The notes beneath the pieces are model-generated. The model searched no databases and was not told the origin of the DNA. It was given only the letters and a program-made list of their open reading frames with translations. A DNA stretch of 64,000 bases. Origin: Strigamia acuminata (taxonomy: Eukaryota > Arthropoda > Chilopoda > Geophilomorpha > Linotaeniidae). A program made the translations under genes and the position numbers. Positions 15,091 through 25,680 of the stretch are shown piece by piece (position 1 is the first letter of the stretch; every line of letters begins with the position of its first letter). The DNA lies in NCBI GenBank assembly GCA_949358305.1, contig OX442314.1, positions 19,089,060 to 19,153,059 of the forward strand, given 5' to 3'.

Positions 15091-15126
15091 TGTTGGCAAG
15101 TCGTGCCAACAAACACACTGTTGGCA
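15091..15126. repeat. Perfect 8-bp hairpin plus a third direct copy
   Basis: TGTTGGCA (15091-15098) and its reverse complement (15104-15111) form a hairpin with a 5-base loop, and TGTTGGCA recurs in direct orientation at 15119-15126. The inverted TTGGC/GCCAA halves recall NF-I sites, but the spacer is 7 rather than the canonical 5 bases. Function is unknown. Confidence 0.35.
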
Positions 15127-17000
15127 ATGATCCAATGTTTCGACAATACAAAAATCACATTTCAACCTAATGCGCTATTTCAAGAAGACTTTATAAATTT
15201 CATCAATGTCCTTTGCATATACTGCAAATAAGAAAAGCAAATCTGAATTTTCATTTATCAAAACTCAAAAAAAAGAAAAGAAAAAGAAAAACTTTTTCCA
15301 GATTGGCAGATTTATTCCGAGTATTTGTTCTCCTAAAGCCTCGAACGAAAAAATGTTGTTGCCAACTTCGACTCCAAGTCAATAAAGAAATTACGCAGCA
15401 CAGCACCTGAATCTCATATGAGAGATTTTATTTTTATTAAACATCTTCTACCCAAACCCCAAGACATGAGATTTGGTTCATGAAGCAAAACCCCACACAG
15501 AATCATCAGGAGCGTGCAAGTGGACACAGATGGTGTTAATAACAGTTGAAGGAAATGAAGGAAACCATGAAATGCTAGGGCCCAAAGCAAGCATTTATTG
15601 ATTTTGCAAGCTTAATGGCAATTAACACACAGACTCTAACCAAAAAAATAGGTAGCTCGCATCTAAAAATCCAGTCTCCTTCCTATTAGGTAATTGCTTA
15701 TTTTATGATCTAGCCAGCAGGGGATTGCTAGGTGCAGGCTGTGTATCTGGTCCTAATGACAAATCACAGTCTTCCAGTTAAGTCCACCTAGTTACCAATC
15801 ACAAGCCACCATTAGTGTACACCAATTACTTCTTAATTACACCTTACTATACGTTTTTCTTCCATTTTTCCACAATAAACCTTTAAGTCTTTAAAAAAAA
15901 TGCTCTCTTTGAAAACAGATGGCAAATTAGACAGATAAGATTTTCTTTAACTTGTGTAGTACGTGTCATCTATCTTTTATGTGGTATCTATTCAAAATGA
16001 ATGAGCTTTTGATGATGTTTACACACCGGACACAGTGTTTAGTAAGAGCTTAATGAATTTTTTACGAGTGGCATCATGAACAAATTAGTAGAAAACCCAT
16101 TTCACATTTCAGTCTTTACAAGTACGCGATTATTAATCAAACTTGCAGTCGCGGCTTGACAATTTCCCAAAACATTTTCGTTTTTTATGCACGGCAAAAA
16201 ACGCTGACAAATTATTAGAGATTGTATGAATTATTCATGTTTATTCAGCTTCTTAGAACAATAATTTGGCCCAGAGTAAATTAAAAACCAAAGAGACAAG
16301 AATAAGCTTCATTTGCAGCCAAGAATCCCTTAAGGTCTTCCACCCTTCTTACTTGGTGCGTTTAATCTAATTGAAAAAAGAAGAAAAGTCGAATCCCAGT
16401 AGAAAACGCTGAGAAAGGGAGTAGACCTGTTCTGCATATGTATGAAATTAAAACAAGAAATTTCATCACAGTAAAAGAGCGAAAAAAAATGTCGTTTGCT
16501 CAATTTAACACATGAATTTGCATGTGGTTTCAATCACTATGCCTTTTCGTTTAACTCTAGCCCCTGATAACAATTAAAATGCTGCAAATATTAACATGCA
16601 AAATTAATACTGCAATAATAAGTATGCAAATTTCCCCTACTTCGTTGGCTGAGGAAAAATAAATTAGCAAACATCTCGAACATCCCTTCAAGGCAATATC
16701 AATAAGAATACCATTAAAACATACATATTTCAAACATGAAAAGTTAAATATAAAAGCTCCAGCAAACATCAGCATAAAAGGTTTTACTGCATCACTACAA
16801 TCCGACATTTTTTAATGTGATGAGTCGAAGCATAAAAGATGTCGGTTTACAACATTCCATTTTTACCACATCATAAAACACCTTTGAACAACAAATTCTA
16901 CTTCCCATAGAAAATGTGATGCTCACATTAACACAGTAAAAACTCGATATAAATTTACAAACTCACTGATTATTGTTTTACATATGGCAAATAAGCTGAA

Positions 17001-17092
17001 GTTAGATCGAGACATCCTGTTTAGAAAAGTTTAAATACCGTATGTTGTTTACAATGCTGTTTAGTCTAAATTACTTTACGAATGCGCCTACT
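17001..17092 (+). repeat. Dispersed repeat, copy A (matches 37574-37660)
   Basis: About 90 bases match the reverse complement of 37574-37660 at roughly 75-80% by eye. Shared blocks include 'atcgagaca', 'gtttaaata', 'atgttgttta' and 'tgctgtttagtcta', in the same order. The match marks a dispersed, probably non-autonomous transposon fragment. Its boundaries are soft and no target-site duplication is visible. Confidence 0.6.
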
Positions 17093-17189
17093 ATATTCTA
17101 CAAATGGATGCAATTTAAATTGCATTTTTTAATTAAAAACTATTCGTTGAACATAGAATTACCTTGCATGCCTATTTTAAAGCACTAAA

Positions 17190-17264
17190 CTTTGTATTAT
17201 CGGTATACGTATTCAGTAATTTGGCCGTATAACCGAATACAAACCGAATATTCGTTGCAACCCT
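17190..17264 (-). mobile_element. hAT-like element terminus (relic)
   Basis: Read on the minus strand, the sequence starts TAGGGTTGCAACGAATATTC and continues into an AT-rich segment with a CGGTATACG / CGTATAACCG inverted pair. Ends of the form YAGGGTTGCAAC are typical of hAT-superfamily non-autonomous elements (family knowledge). Only one end was recognised and there is no transposase, so this is a relic. It lies about 100 bases from repeat copy A, and the two could belong to one degraded element. Confidence 0.4.
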
Positions 17265-17600
17265 AGTTTTCATCATTACTCCTATAAGGTTTTTATTGTT
17301 AGACATTGGCACGTATGACCCTCTTGGCTCCATACACAGTCCTTTTCTCCCCCCAACATTACAATCCGCTGTAAGATAATATTGCATTACACAAAGAAAA
17401 ACCCAACTTTCTTAATAAGAAAAAAAAGTTATTCCCTCTTTTTTTATAGACGACAAAATGGAAACAACAACAAAAAACATTTCCGAAAAAAACAACTTGT
17501 GTATTACTGTAGTGAAAATAAATGATTGTTTACTCTTCGTTGATCCCAATGGTTCAAACTTAAGACAATGTGTAATGGCTGTCTCCAATGACTGTCTTTT

Positions 17601-17860
17601 GTTCAATGAAGACAAAAGCTAAAGTAGCTAATTAAGTCAGTATTTGTCAATGTGTGCATTCAAGAAGGAAATCAAGCGTCAAGACAATGGTTCAATGAAG
17701 CCAAAGGCACTAGCAATCTGTTTGAGGTGGGGTGGGCTCATTAAGTGACACTCTTTAAGCATCAAGACCTACTAACGACTAAAGGGCCAAGAGAAAGTTG
17801 AGACATTTACTAAGAAAATCATTGTCGTCTGTTGAACAAAGACAAAAGCACTTGCTAATT
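17601..17860 (+). repeat. Three spaced copies of a ~30-base motif with SOX-like cores
   Basis: Imperfect direct copies lie at 17601-17633, 17690-17720 and 17831-17860. Each begins GTTCAATGAAG or GTTGAACAAAG, followed by a CAAAAGC-like or CAAAGGC block and a GCTAAT-like end. AACAAAG, CATTGTC and CAATGA resemble SOX/HMG cores. The spacing is irregular (about 90 and 140 bases), so this is not a tandem satellite. A homotypic enhancer array or remnants of a degenerate repeat are both possible. Confidence 0.4.
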
Positions 17861-18164
17861 TTTGACACTAGCATCTGAATGGCGCTTAACCCGAGATTTT
17901 TATTTCTATTTTATTCAAGAGGGGAAAAAACGGCAAATTGTATATCGATTTGTAGAAAATCGACGCTTTAAAAATATGAACTTATTTAGTTTAATTATAA
18001 AATTTGTTTTCTCTTTGTTAAAACTGTCGTTTATGCATTGGGAAATTAGAGACAACGCCATGTTTGATCGCCAGGGTCACTTTGGTGACCCACTATGTAA
18101 ATGGGTTGAGTTATTGTGATAATACAGGGGAGAATATATTTGCACATATACCCTGTAAACTATT

Positions 18165-18275
18165 GCGTACCGTACTGCCTCGAATAAACGCCAGGTTCAA
18201 ATAAGCGAGGGGGGGGGGGGTCAGCGGCGTTTATTGCACAGCGCGTCGGCGTTTATTCGAAGCAGTACGGTACGC
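18165..18275. mobile_element. Short foldback/MITE-like element with poly-G loop
   Basis: A 111-base unit has ends that are near-perfect inverted repeats: GCGTACCGTACTGC at the left matches GCAGTACGGTACGC at the right. The pairing continues through a CGAATAAACGCC / GGCGTTTATTCG pair. The apex carries 12 consecutive G (18209-18220). The TACCGTA-type terminus resembles that of the elements at 19945 and 63728. There is no coding capacity; movement would need a transposase supplied elsewhere. Confidence 0.65.
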
Positions 18276-18998
18276 GTGCTTTCATTTGCAATCGATCTAA
18301 ATCAGTTTCATTCCTGTGACATCCGAACTTTAAGGTGACTTTTAATTATTCTAAATACGATTTTGAGTTGTTTTTAAGTGCAACACTCTTAGCCATATTT
18401 GAAATCAACAAATGTCGGTAGTTTCAAAGCGGGTAAAAACTAGCAAACCCCTTTTGATGAAAAAACAAACATGGTCCATAAAAAATTAATTCAATATTTG
18501 TTTTCGTCTTGTGACTAAGAGCTCATAGACGAGTAATTTGTCGATTAAAAAATTTAATCTTTTAAGGAGTATTCCAAGTTTTAAAATCTAAAATTTTTCA
18601 AAAGAAGATTCCAATAGATTTGAAGTTGTGCTGTCCAAATGTTTGCTTTTAATATTTCACTACGTTTCCGATCCCTTTATATTTGGATGTAAGAAAGGAA
18701 AAGAAAACGTTGAAAGTCAATCATATTTCTCAAAGAAATTCTTTTTGCCAAAGGAATTAGGTTTAATGAAACTGAACTCTCAGATGATGTGTTTCATGTA
18801 AAAAAAAAATAAAAAAAACTGAAAAAAATTCCTTTTAGATATTATATATTCTCTAAATTCATTTTTTTCTTTCCATTTCCAAACTATTATCATCCTTTTT
18901 TCTGCATGTGGTATATACATATATAAATATCCTTGTGTCACTATTTTCTTCTGATTTTTCAATCATATGTCACAAAGTTGTTGAAATGAAATACCAAA

Positions 18999-19012
18999 AA
19001 AAAAAAAAAAAA
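18999..19012. repeat. Poly-A tract
   Basis: Uninterrupted A run within an AT-rich stretch. No upstream body of a retroposed element was recognised. Confidence 0.7.
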
Positions 19013-19944
19013 ACTCTTCCATAAAAGAAATGTAAAAGTTTTTTTCTTTTACACTTCTGATGTGAAAATTCAATTTCATACATCTAAACTTTAAAAAAAG
19101 TTAGTAACTTGAGGCAAGAATGCTTTAAAGACCAAAAAAGCGCATGATATATGCATCAAATTTGTCTGAACTAAAATTTTACAAAAACCCACCGCTGACA
19201 CATTCAAATGCAAAAATGTTTTAAATTATTGATTAAACACACACTATTTCACAAAAAAGTCCTTAAAAACTATACTTTATAAACACGTTTCCATAAAATA
19301 AAAAAATCTATTCAATAACCTTCCTTTGTCTTCACAGATGAGGACATAAAAAATCCTCTCTATTATGCAGTCTCTTATATAGCTGCAGATATCTTATTAC
19401 ATTACCACGAGAGAATGGGCACGTCAAGAGAGAGATGTTATCACAAGCATTGAAAATTTGTCATTTATTTTCAGGAATTCTTTAATTCATTCTTTGATAA
19501 GACCACTTTATGAGTCTCTTAGGTATTTCCTTCTCCCCACATCATACTAGAAATGTTTTAATTAATACAAAACTCTCAAATTCACTTTCTTGGAACTCGT
19601 ACCCCAAGGCCCAAAACCATCTGCATAGCAAAACAAAAACACTAAGATCAAAATTCAGAAAGCAGGCAGGCATCTTTGTTTTATTTCAAACCAATTTGAA
19701 TCATATTGCTTTTTTCGGTCCCTATACCTTAAAGGCAAAACTTGCTGCTTCAATGAAAGGAAATTACAATTTCAATTATGAATTATATTCCTTCGCAATA
19801 ACTAACAGGAAATACTTTTATTGCTAAATATATCCTATCACAGGCAATTGGTGGATATACACATTAATAATCATTTGTGCAGTGTCAAAAGTATTTAATG
19901 CAACAATCCAATAAACAAAAATCAAATCTATTCATTAAAAAATA

Positions 19945-20187
19945 TACCGTATTTTATCGATTAAGAGCAGCGAATCTTATTCAAAACTGCCATTTTTGTC
20001 AGCAATTACAATTTCAGTTTTTCATTTGTTACATTTGTTTAATGTAACAAACTAAAGTCTGAACGACACAAATGAAGCGTACATTCATCGTTCGTGAAGT
20101 GAAATGTAGAAACAATACCGTACTATGCGGCTACTATTCTAGGGCGGCTACAATTCGAATGCGACTCTTAATCGGTAAAATACGGTA
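19945..20187 (+). mobile_element. 243-bp MITE, family 1 copy 1 (TIR TACCGTATTTTAYCGATTAA)
   Basis: Terminal inverted repeats of about 23 bp begin TACCGTATTTTATCGATTAA and end in the reverse complement of TACCGTATTTTACCGATTAA, with one internal mismatch. TA flanks both sides (19943-19944 and 20188-20189), consistent with a TA target duplication as in Tc1/mariner-type insertion. The left half, from the TIR through a block ending 'taatgtaacaaac', is found again in reverse orientation at 63728-63984. It is non-coding and needs a transposase in trans. Confidence 0.8.
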
Positions 20188-20229
20188 TAAATGGTTAAAA
20201 TAATTTATTGACTTTTGTGTGGTTCACAC

Positions 20230-20540
20230 ATAAACCACTTTTCTAAACTTATGATTTTCTAAAAGTCTAAGTTCTACAAATCTGAAATCAGTTGTTCACA
20301 CTTAAGGGTAGTTTTGTACAAGTCTCATGACGTTTTAACCTGTTGTTGGCAGCCATTTTTTGTGAACGTCAGCCCAAAACGACTGTAGTCACATGACACA
20401 ATGGGGGCGAGTTTTGCAGTTGTTTCTTCAACTTGAGTTGTAGAAAAGTCCGCCATCTTGTTCTGAGTTCTAGAAAACCTGTGGTAATGTGAACACAGGT
20501 TTTCCACAAAATTGGCGGGTTTTCTACAAAAGTGGTTGAT
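20230..20540. mobile_element. Inverted-repeat element (~310 bp), MITE-like
   Basis: The outer inverted repeats are ATAAACCACTTTTCTA on the left and, read inward from the right, ATCAACCACTTTTGTA. An internal hairpin has 11-bp arms GAAAACCTGTG (20473-20483) and CACAGGTTTTC (20494-20504). No clear target duplication is visible. A minus-strand open frame inside shows no domain. A GCCATCTT site (20452-20459) lies within. Assignment to a superfamily is not possible by eye. Confidence 0.5.
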
Positions 20541-22379
20541 AAAACCAAGACTAAATGAAATCTTAAATGAATTAATTTATGATAAGCTTATGTGCATTCA
20601 AAGCTTAGGTGATGCAAGATCTATTTTAATTTCTTTGTTTAAGCAAAATGCTTAAACATCATCCGCAATATTGAATTTTCAGTGATGTAAAACAATTGCA
20701 CAAATAAAATAATCTAAATAATTGTTTATTTTGAAAGCCTGTAAGTTCTAACGCTCTTTCTTGCCGCCATCATTATCGCATTGCATTGCATCAACAACAA
20801 GTTCTAACTTTACTGGTTGATTTATTTTTATTCTGAATTTGCATGAGTTATGTCGTTACTACAACGACATATAACTTTTTTGAAAACAACAATGCAAAAC
20901 ATCGCTCAAAAAGCAGCCATAAAACACAAAAAATAAAACAAAACGACTTTAAAATAAAAAAAATATCATAAATCTATTTTAAAATGCACCTACTGCACGA
21001 TGCATCCGTGTGATTTACATTACCTGCTTTTATAAATGAAATGCCATTGTTGAAAAACAATATAATTGTGAAGCTACGTCAAGATTTCTTCATTTTCATT
21101 AAGTTAAACATTAATATAACCTACTTTAACATTTTATCCTCTTTGCTTTCGTGTGGAATGGAAACTGCAAGCAATAACAGACGGTACAAAAACGTCTTTG
21201 TTTGTGCAAGTCAGGAAAACAACATATCAAAATACGAGCCGCCAGACATTACTAAAACATTATAAATCTTCGTGTAGCAAAGTTGAATTGTTCTTTTGAA
21301 GCACAAAACAAACTATTTCACTGAATTTCAATTATCATTCATCACAATCCCAACATCCACCGCAAATCCCAATAACAGCAAAAAATTTCATATAACGTAA
21401 TGTACCTTTTCGTAGACGACAAAATAACATTTCAATTTATTGTTTTAAATATTGCGAACAAGAGTAGTTAATGTAATGAAGTAGAAACAATATGTTTCAG
21501 ACAAATAAGATTATTATATCTTTTCCAATTTTTTTTATTATTTACATTTTCTGATTTTTTGTCGGTGCTGCAAGCCTGCAATACTTTAGTCTTCTTATAA
21601 AAGTAAAGCAAGAAAAAAAATGTTAAGGGTGACTGTAATACTCCAATAATAAGAAGGAATTTCTTAGAGCAAAAGGGAAAAAAAAATATTGCAACCTAAT
21701 TTTTCCATCTTTCTTTTACACTTTTTATCCTTCATTTTTAGCAATAAGTCAGCGAAACTTATGACTTGGATAAAAAATAGCATTATCAACAAAACAGAAT
21801 TGATTACATTTGAAACGAGTTACCAAGTCATTCCACGAAAAAATCCAAAATAATCCAAAAAAGTGACATTTATTATACCGTTCAAATACAGTTTTAAAGC
21901 AGTATTGATTATACAAAAAAGTCATCTTTTTTTCTAGAAAATTCATTAATCTCCCATAAGACAAGACTAATAACTTATATTTATCAAAATTTGATTAAAC
22001 TGAATTCCCCTAATAAAAATAAAATGTTCCCCTTCTAGCCACGCCTTAAAAAATCGTCCATTTTTATTTTTATTTTTATTTAAAAAAAAAAAAAATTACA
22101 ATTTTCACCATTCCTGTCACCAACTTTTCATCCTTTCTGCTTCAATGAATCCTAACGTATTCCCAACCTCCGTATTCCCTCATTGTCAATAACTTGCAAA
22201 AACAACCATAGAGGGAGTAGCCCAATCCATTCAAACATTCTACCCTATACATTACATGACCACCCTACATTTAACTGTGCAAACTGCACAAAGTCGTACA
22301 AGACAACAGGTCAAAATAAAAGAAATAAAAAAAATACATGTCGTTCAGTGTTTTCAACAAAATAAAAAATTCCATAAGG
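20541..22379. other. AT-rich gene-free stretch
   Basis: No gene, repeat terminus or notable motif cluster was recognised. A GCCGCCAT site lies near 20762. Open frames up to about 74 codons are short and lack domains. Confidence 0.55.
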
Positions 22380-22860
22380 TGGGTCATTGCTAATGGTCAT
22401 ACAGTAGGGGGTTTAGAAAAAGGTTGTAGGGGCACGAGGCTGAAGGGGCGTTTGTAATGGTAGGGCTTGGTTTTTTTGCTAGTTCATTGATCACAAATCA
22501 CATTGAAGCAAGTTCTTTCTACCTTCCCCTGGAGAGGGTGCCATATTTACAGCCATTTGGTGGCCATTTGCATTCCAGATGCAAGTCCCAGATGGTGCCA
22601 TAGTGGAATCCATTAAGGTGGAAAGGGAGGGAAGCAGTTGGCATTGTATAAAGAGGAAAAATTTGTAGCTCTCGGTTGGCACCCACTGAGGGGTTACCAG
22701 AGAGGAGTAGGGGTGGGTTAAAAACAGAAAGATGATGTCACAATGACAACAAACCATAAAAATTGTAAAAATGCCAACCCCAGAGGCATACATGCAGTGT
22801 ATGTTTGCAATTATCACTAATTACTGCAAGTGGTGGCTCTTGCTGAGTTTAATGATTTGT
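22380..22860. promoter_or_regulatory. Complex island, candidate cis-regulatory element
   Basis: Base composition is clearly more balanced than in the flanks, with G-rich blocks near 22405-22460. It contains the motifs TTTGGTGGCC and GGTGCCATA and a cluster of CCATTTG-type boxes. The longest open frame here (minus strand, 22491-22817, 108 codons) has no recognisable domain. A conserved non-coding element is the preferred reading, from composition only. Confidence 0.2.
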
Positions 22861-22948
22861 AAACATCTTTTTTTTTAAATGGATATTTACACTCAATTTT
22901 CTTTTAGCCCAAACAACTTGCGCAACAACGTTGCTACTTTCTCACTCA

Positions 22949-22962
22949 TCACAAGAGGGCAG
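22949..22962 (+). promoter_or_regulatory. CTCF-like core, forward
   Basis: TCACAAGAGGGCAG matches the metazoan CTCF core CCASYAGRKGGCRS at 12 of 14 positions. CTCF is the zinc-finger insulator and architectural factor shared by bilaterians. Binding is inferred from the motif only. Confidence 0.25.
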
Positions 22963-25500
22963 TAAAGAACACCACGAAAATCAATAACTGCCACACTCTG
23001 CTGCGACAAATTATTATCAAATTTTTATCCAAAACCATCCCTGCAATACCTTCATTATAATCCCGCATTCCCACCTTTTTAATTCTTTCAATTTCTACCC
23101 CAAACTTCGCCATTCCCCATATCATGCAATTCCCCGCTCTAATCTTAATTAACATTTTGAATCACTACTTTTTTTTACTACTTCTACAGAACTTAAGTCC
23201 ACTTGCACCCACATGACAAGCAAATTAAAAGGGGGGAGAATCGGAGAATGAGACAACAAGAGAATGAGTTGGGCTCACAAAATGACTCAAGAAAGAGAGA
23301 GAAAGAGACAATGTAATTGCTGCCACATTATTCCACCTCCAATTACTGAGCCAAGAGTCAATGGATTGCACAGGCACAAGGCTTAGCATTCGAAGCTTCA
23401 GACAGTTCTTGCAAGGATTACAAGCGCAAGCTTGTTATTTCCGATAAATACATGACGCAACCATTACATGTTTAACTTTTGAGATTCACTATAATAAATA
23501 TATTTTTATTCACCGTGTGTTTAGAGTGTAAAAAATGAGCAAGGTAAGCTAAATATTAAAAGTCAATGCAAGTATACAGACATATGTCTACTTCAATTGA
23601 AACTTCGAGCGTACAGAAGTCAGCAAATCCATCAGTAAAAGGGAAAAAAAGCAATTACCACAAATTCCAACACAACATTCTTTACAAACAATCCTCACCA
23701 AGTAGAAATCTTTCCAAAAAATCAATTGTTTTTCTCAAGCTTCTGCAAGCCCTCTGGTGTTTCAAGGAAGAAGTCATCATTCAAGATCTTTTGCTTTCAA
23801 GATAAGACAGAACAAATCCCGCTCTTTCCCATCAAAGATATCTTGGGCAAACTGCCCATCTTGTCAAGCTGAAGGGATTTTACTCAGATTTGAGCAAATA
23901 TTCAAGTCCTGTAATCACCCACTCAGGTGTAATTCATTCCCACAACGCCCCAGCCATAAAAATAACTTAATAAAATACAAAGCAAAAATTTATAGCAAAC
24001 TCTTGGTCCTTAAAGTACAATTCTTGTTTGCAACACAACTTATTTCGCTCTTAAATCTTTAATCTGACCAATTTATAATCCGACAGTGGTTGTGATTCGG
24101 CTTTACACAGCTATCAGATTGAAACTCGGTCCCAAAAAAGACTCGAGATCATCACCAAACTTAATTAACGAAATTAATTAAGCTGCAATCAAAGTTCATC
24201 GAGTGCTAGTTAACAAACCATTTCCTTGCCTAATGTACAAGAAAAGGAACCATGTAATCAACCACCTCGCCTATCCCAAAGAAGCAAAAAACGAGGGGGA
24301 AAGAAAGTCCTGCGAGCGAGAAAAACAAACCGTTCTTTAAGCCAATATTTGACTCTGTCAAAGAGCTAACTCTTTTTAGAGTTAGTCCTTGGCAATTAAC
24401 CTTCCTAGATGAGTCTTGTCAAGCCATTTCCTGTTGTAGCAAGACTTATACTTTACTCTGCCAGTTCTCTAATGTTATCATCAAAGTCGAAAACGAACTC
24501 GGATTGAGCCTTAGGCAAGAGCAGATTCAATTTAGCAAAGTGGGACACATTCAAGTGTTAGACTCAATGTAATTACTCCTGAGTCCAATGCAAATTGCAG
24601 CTTCTGCCCATAGAAAGAGTTAAACCTTAAGTACTACGCTTTCAATGCACAAATTTGCCATTAGGAAATAAAAGTCTTTTTCTCCAATTTTTTTCCTCGC
24701 TTATTCCCCTTTACAGGAAATAGAAGAAAGGGATGGAAATGGTTGGCAGGTAATGCTTAGAGTACATAAAATGAAATTGGAAGATTGACAAGTGATATTA
24801 TCTGAATAAAATTCAGATTGAAAATAAACCTTCAAATGGATATTTAAATTTTTTTTTTCAAAAATTGGTTTATGGAAAAGTTTTCTTCTCTCTTTCTTCT
24901 AATACATAACCTGAGTGATATGAAACAAAAAAAAAGATTGTAATAATCATCCACAAAAAAAGCAATATTCATCAATTTTTAAAAACTCTCTTTTCCAAAA
25001 GACAGCGATGGAAATGACACTTCCAATTGAGAAATTATGAAAATGGAAATAAAATCCTCTCTTGCATGCCAATGAGCAGCTGGGGACTTGATAAAAGATG
25101 AAACAAAAAAAAATGCGAAAAGTTATTATAAATAAAAACCTAAAGTTCTGTGATCAGTGCATTAAAGCTGAGAGGCAAAAGTGAGGGCATAAATTGAGGT
25201 GAGCGCAATGGATGGTGGAGAAGAGAAGCATCAATATTGAGCTTTGGTAATCCTTTTGGGCTGCAAACTGCATTGCTGAGATAAACAGATTACCAGCTGG
25301 TGCTAAACACAAGCCAGTAACGAACCAATTAGCATCAAGGAGAAAGCAAGCAAGCAAAATTCTTAATTAGCAAGGACTCAATCAAAATGAGAGTAGTTAC
25401 AATACAATTTCTTCAACCCTCATAAAAATCACATGCAATCAATTAAGCAAAAAATCTCAACTTTTAAGTGTTGTCGAAGTCCCCCCAATACGAAGAAGCC
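22963..25500. other. Gene-free stretch
   Basis: No gene was recognised. A perfect small hairpin with arms CTAACTCT / AGAGTTAG and a TTTT loop lies at 24366-24385. The area 24070-24640 is more complex than average but has no coding signature. Short open frames at 23566-24062 show no domain. Confidence 0.5.
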
Positions 25501-25680
25501 CCGTATATATATTTTCTACATTAAATAATGAATTTGTTAATACAGTTTACAAAATATATTATCATTTGCAAACTAATAGTATGCAAAAATGTATTACAAA
25601 ATGCATTCTCGCAAAACCAAATGCATTTCAAAATACGTTGCAATACATAGTAATACATAGTAATATAATATGGGAAACTA
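25501..25680 (-). repeat. AT-rich dispersed repeat, family 2 copy 1
   Basis: The reverse complement of about 25540-25660 matches 61480-61610 in ordered blocks, including 'aaatgcattttgtaatacat', 'tttgcaaatgataatata' and 'ttttgtaaa', at roughly 75-80% by eye. The two copies lie in opposite orientation about 36 kb apart. The unit consists largely of AATGTATT / AATACATT words. It is a degenerate mobile or satellite-derived repeat of unknown class. Confidence 0.6.

Larger units (their letters stand above)
9286..17000. other. Gene-free stretch with complex islands near 12.5-13.5 and 15.4-15.9 kb
   Basis: No gene was recognised. From about 12540 to 13460 the sequence is less AT-biased and holds one AAGATGGC site (13380-13387); another lies just outside at 13731-13738. 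From about 15420 to 15850 there is another complex island without a coding signature. A palindromic CRE (TGACGTCA) sits at 10886-10893. Small hairpins occur at 14738-14772 (8-bp arms CCCATGTC) and 15091-15111. The rest is AT-rich intergenic or intronic DNA. Confidence 0.5.
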
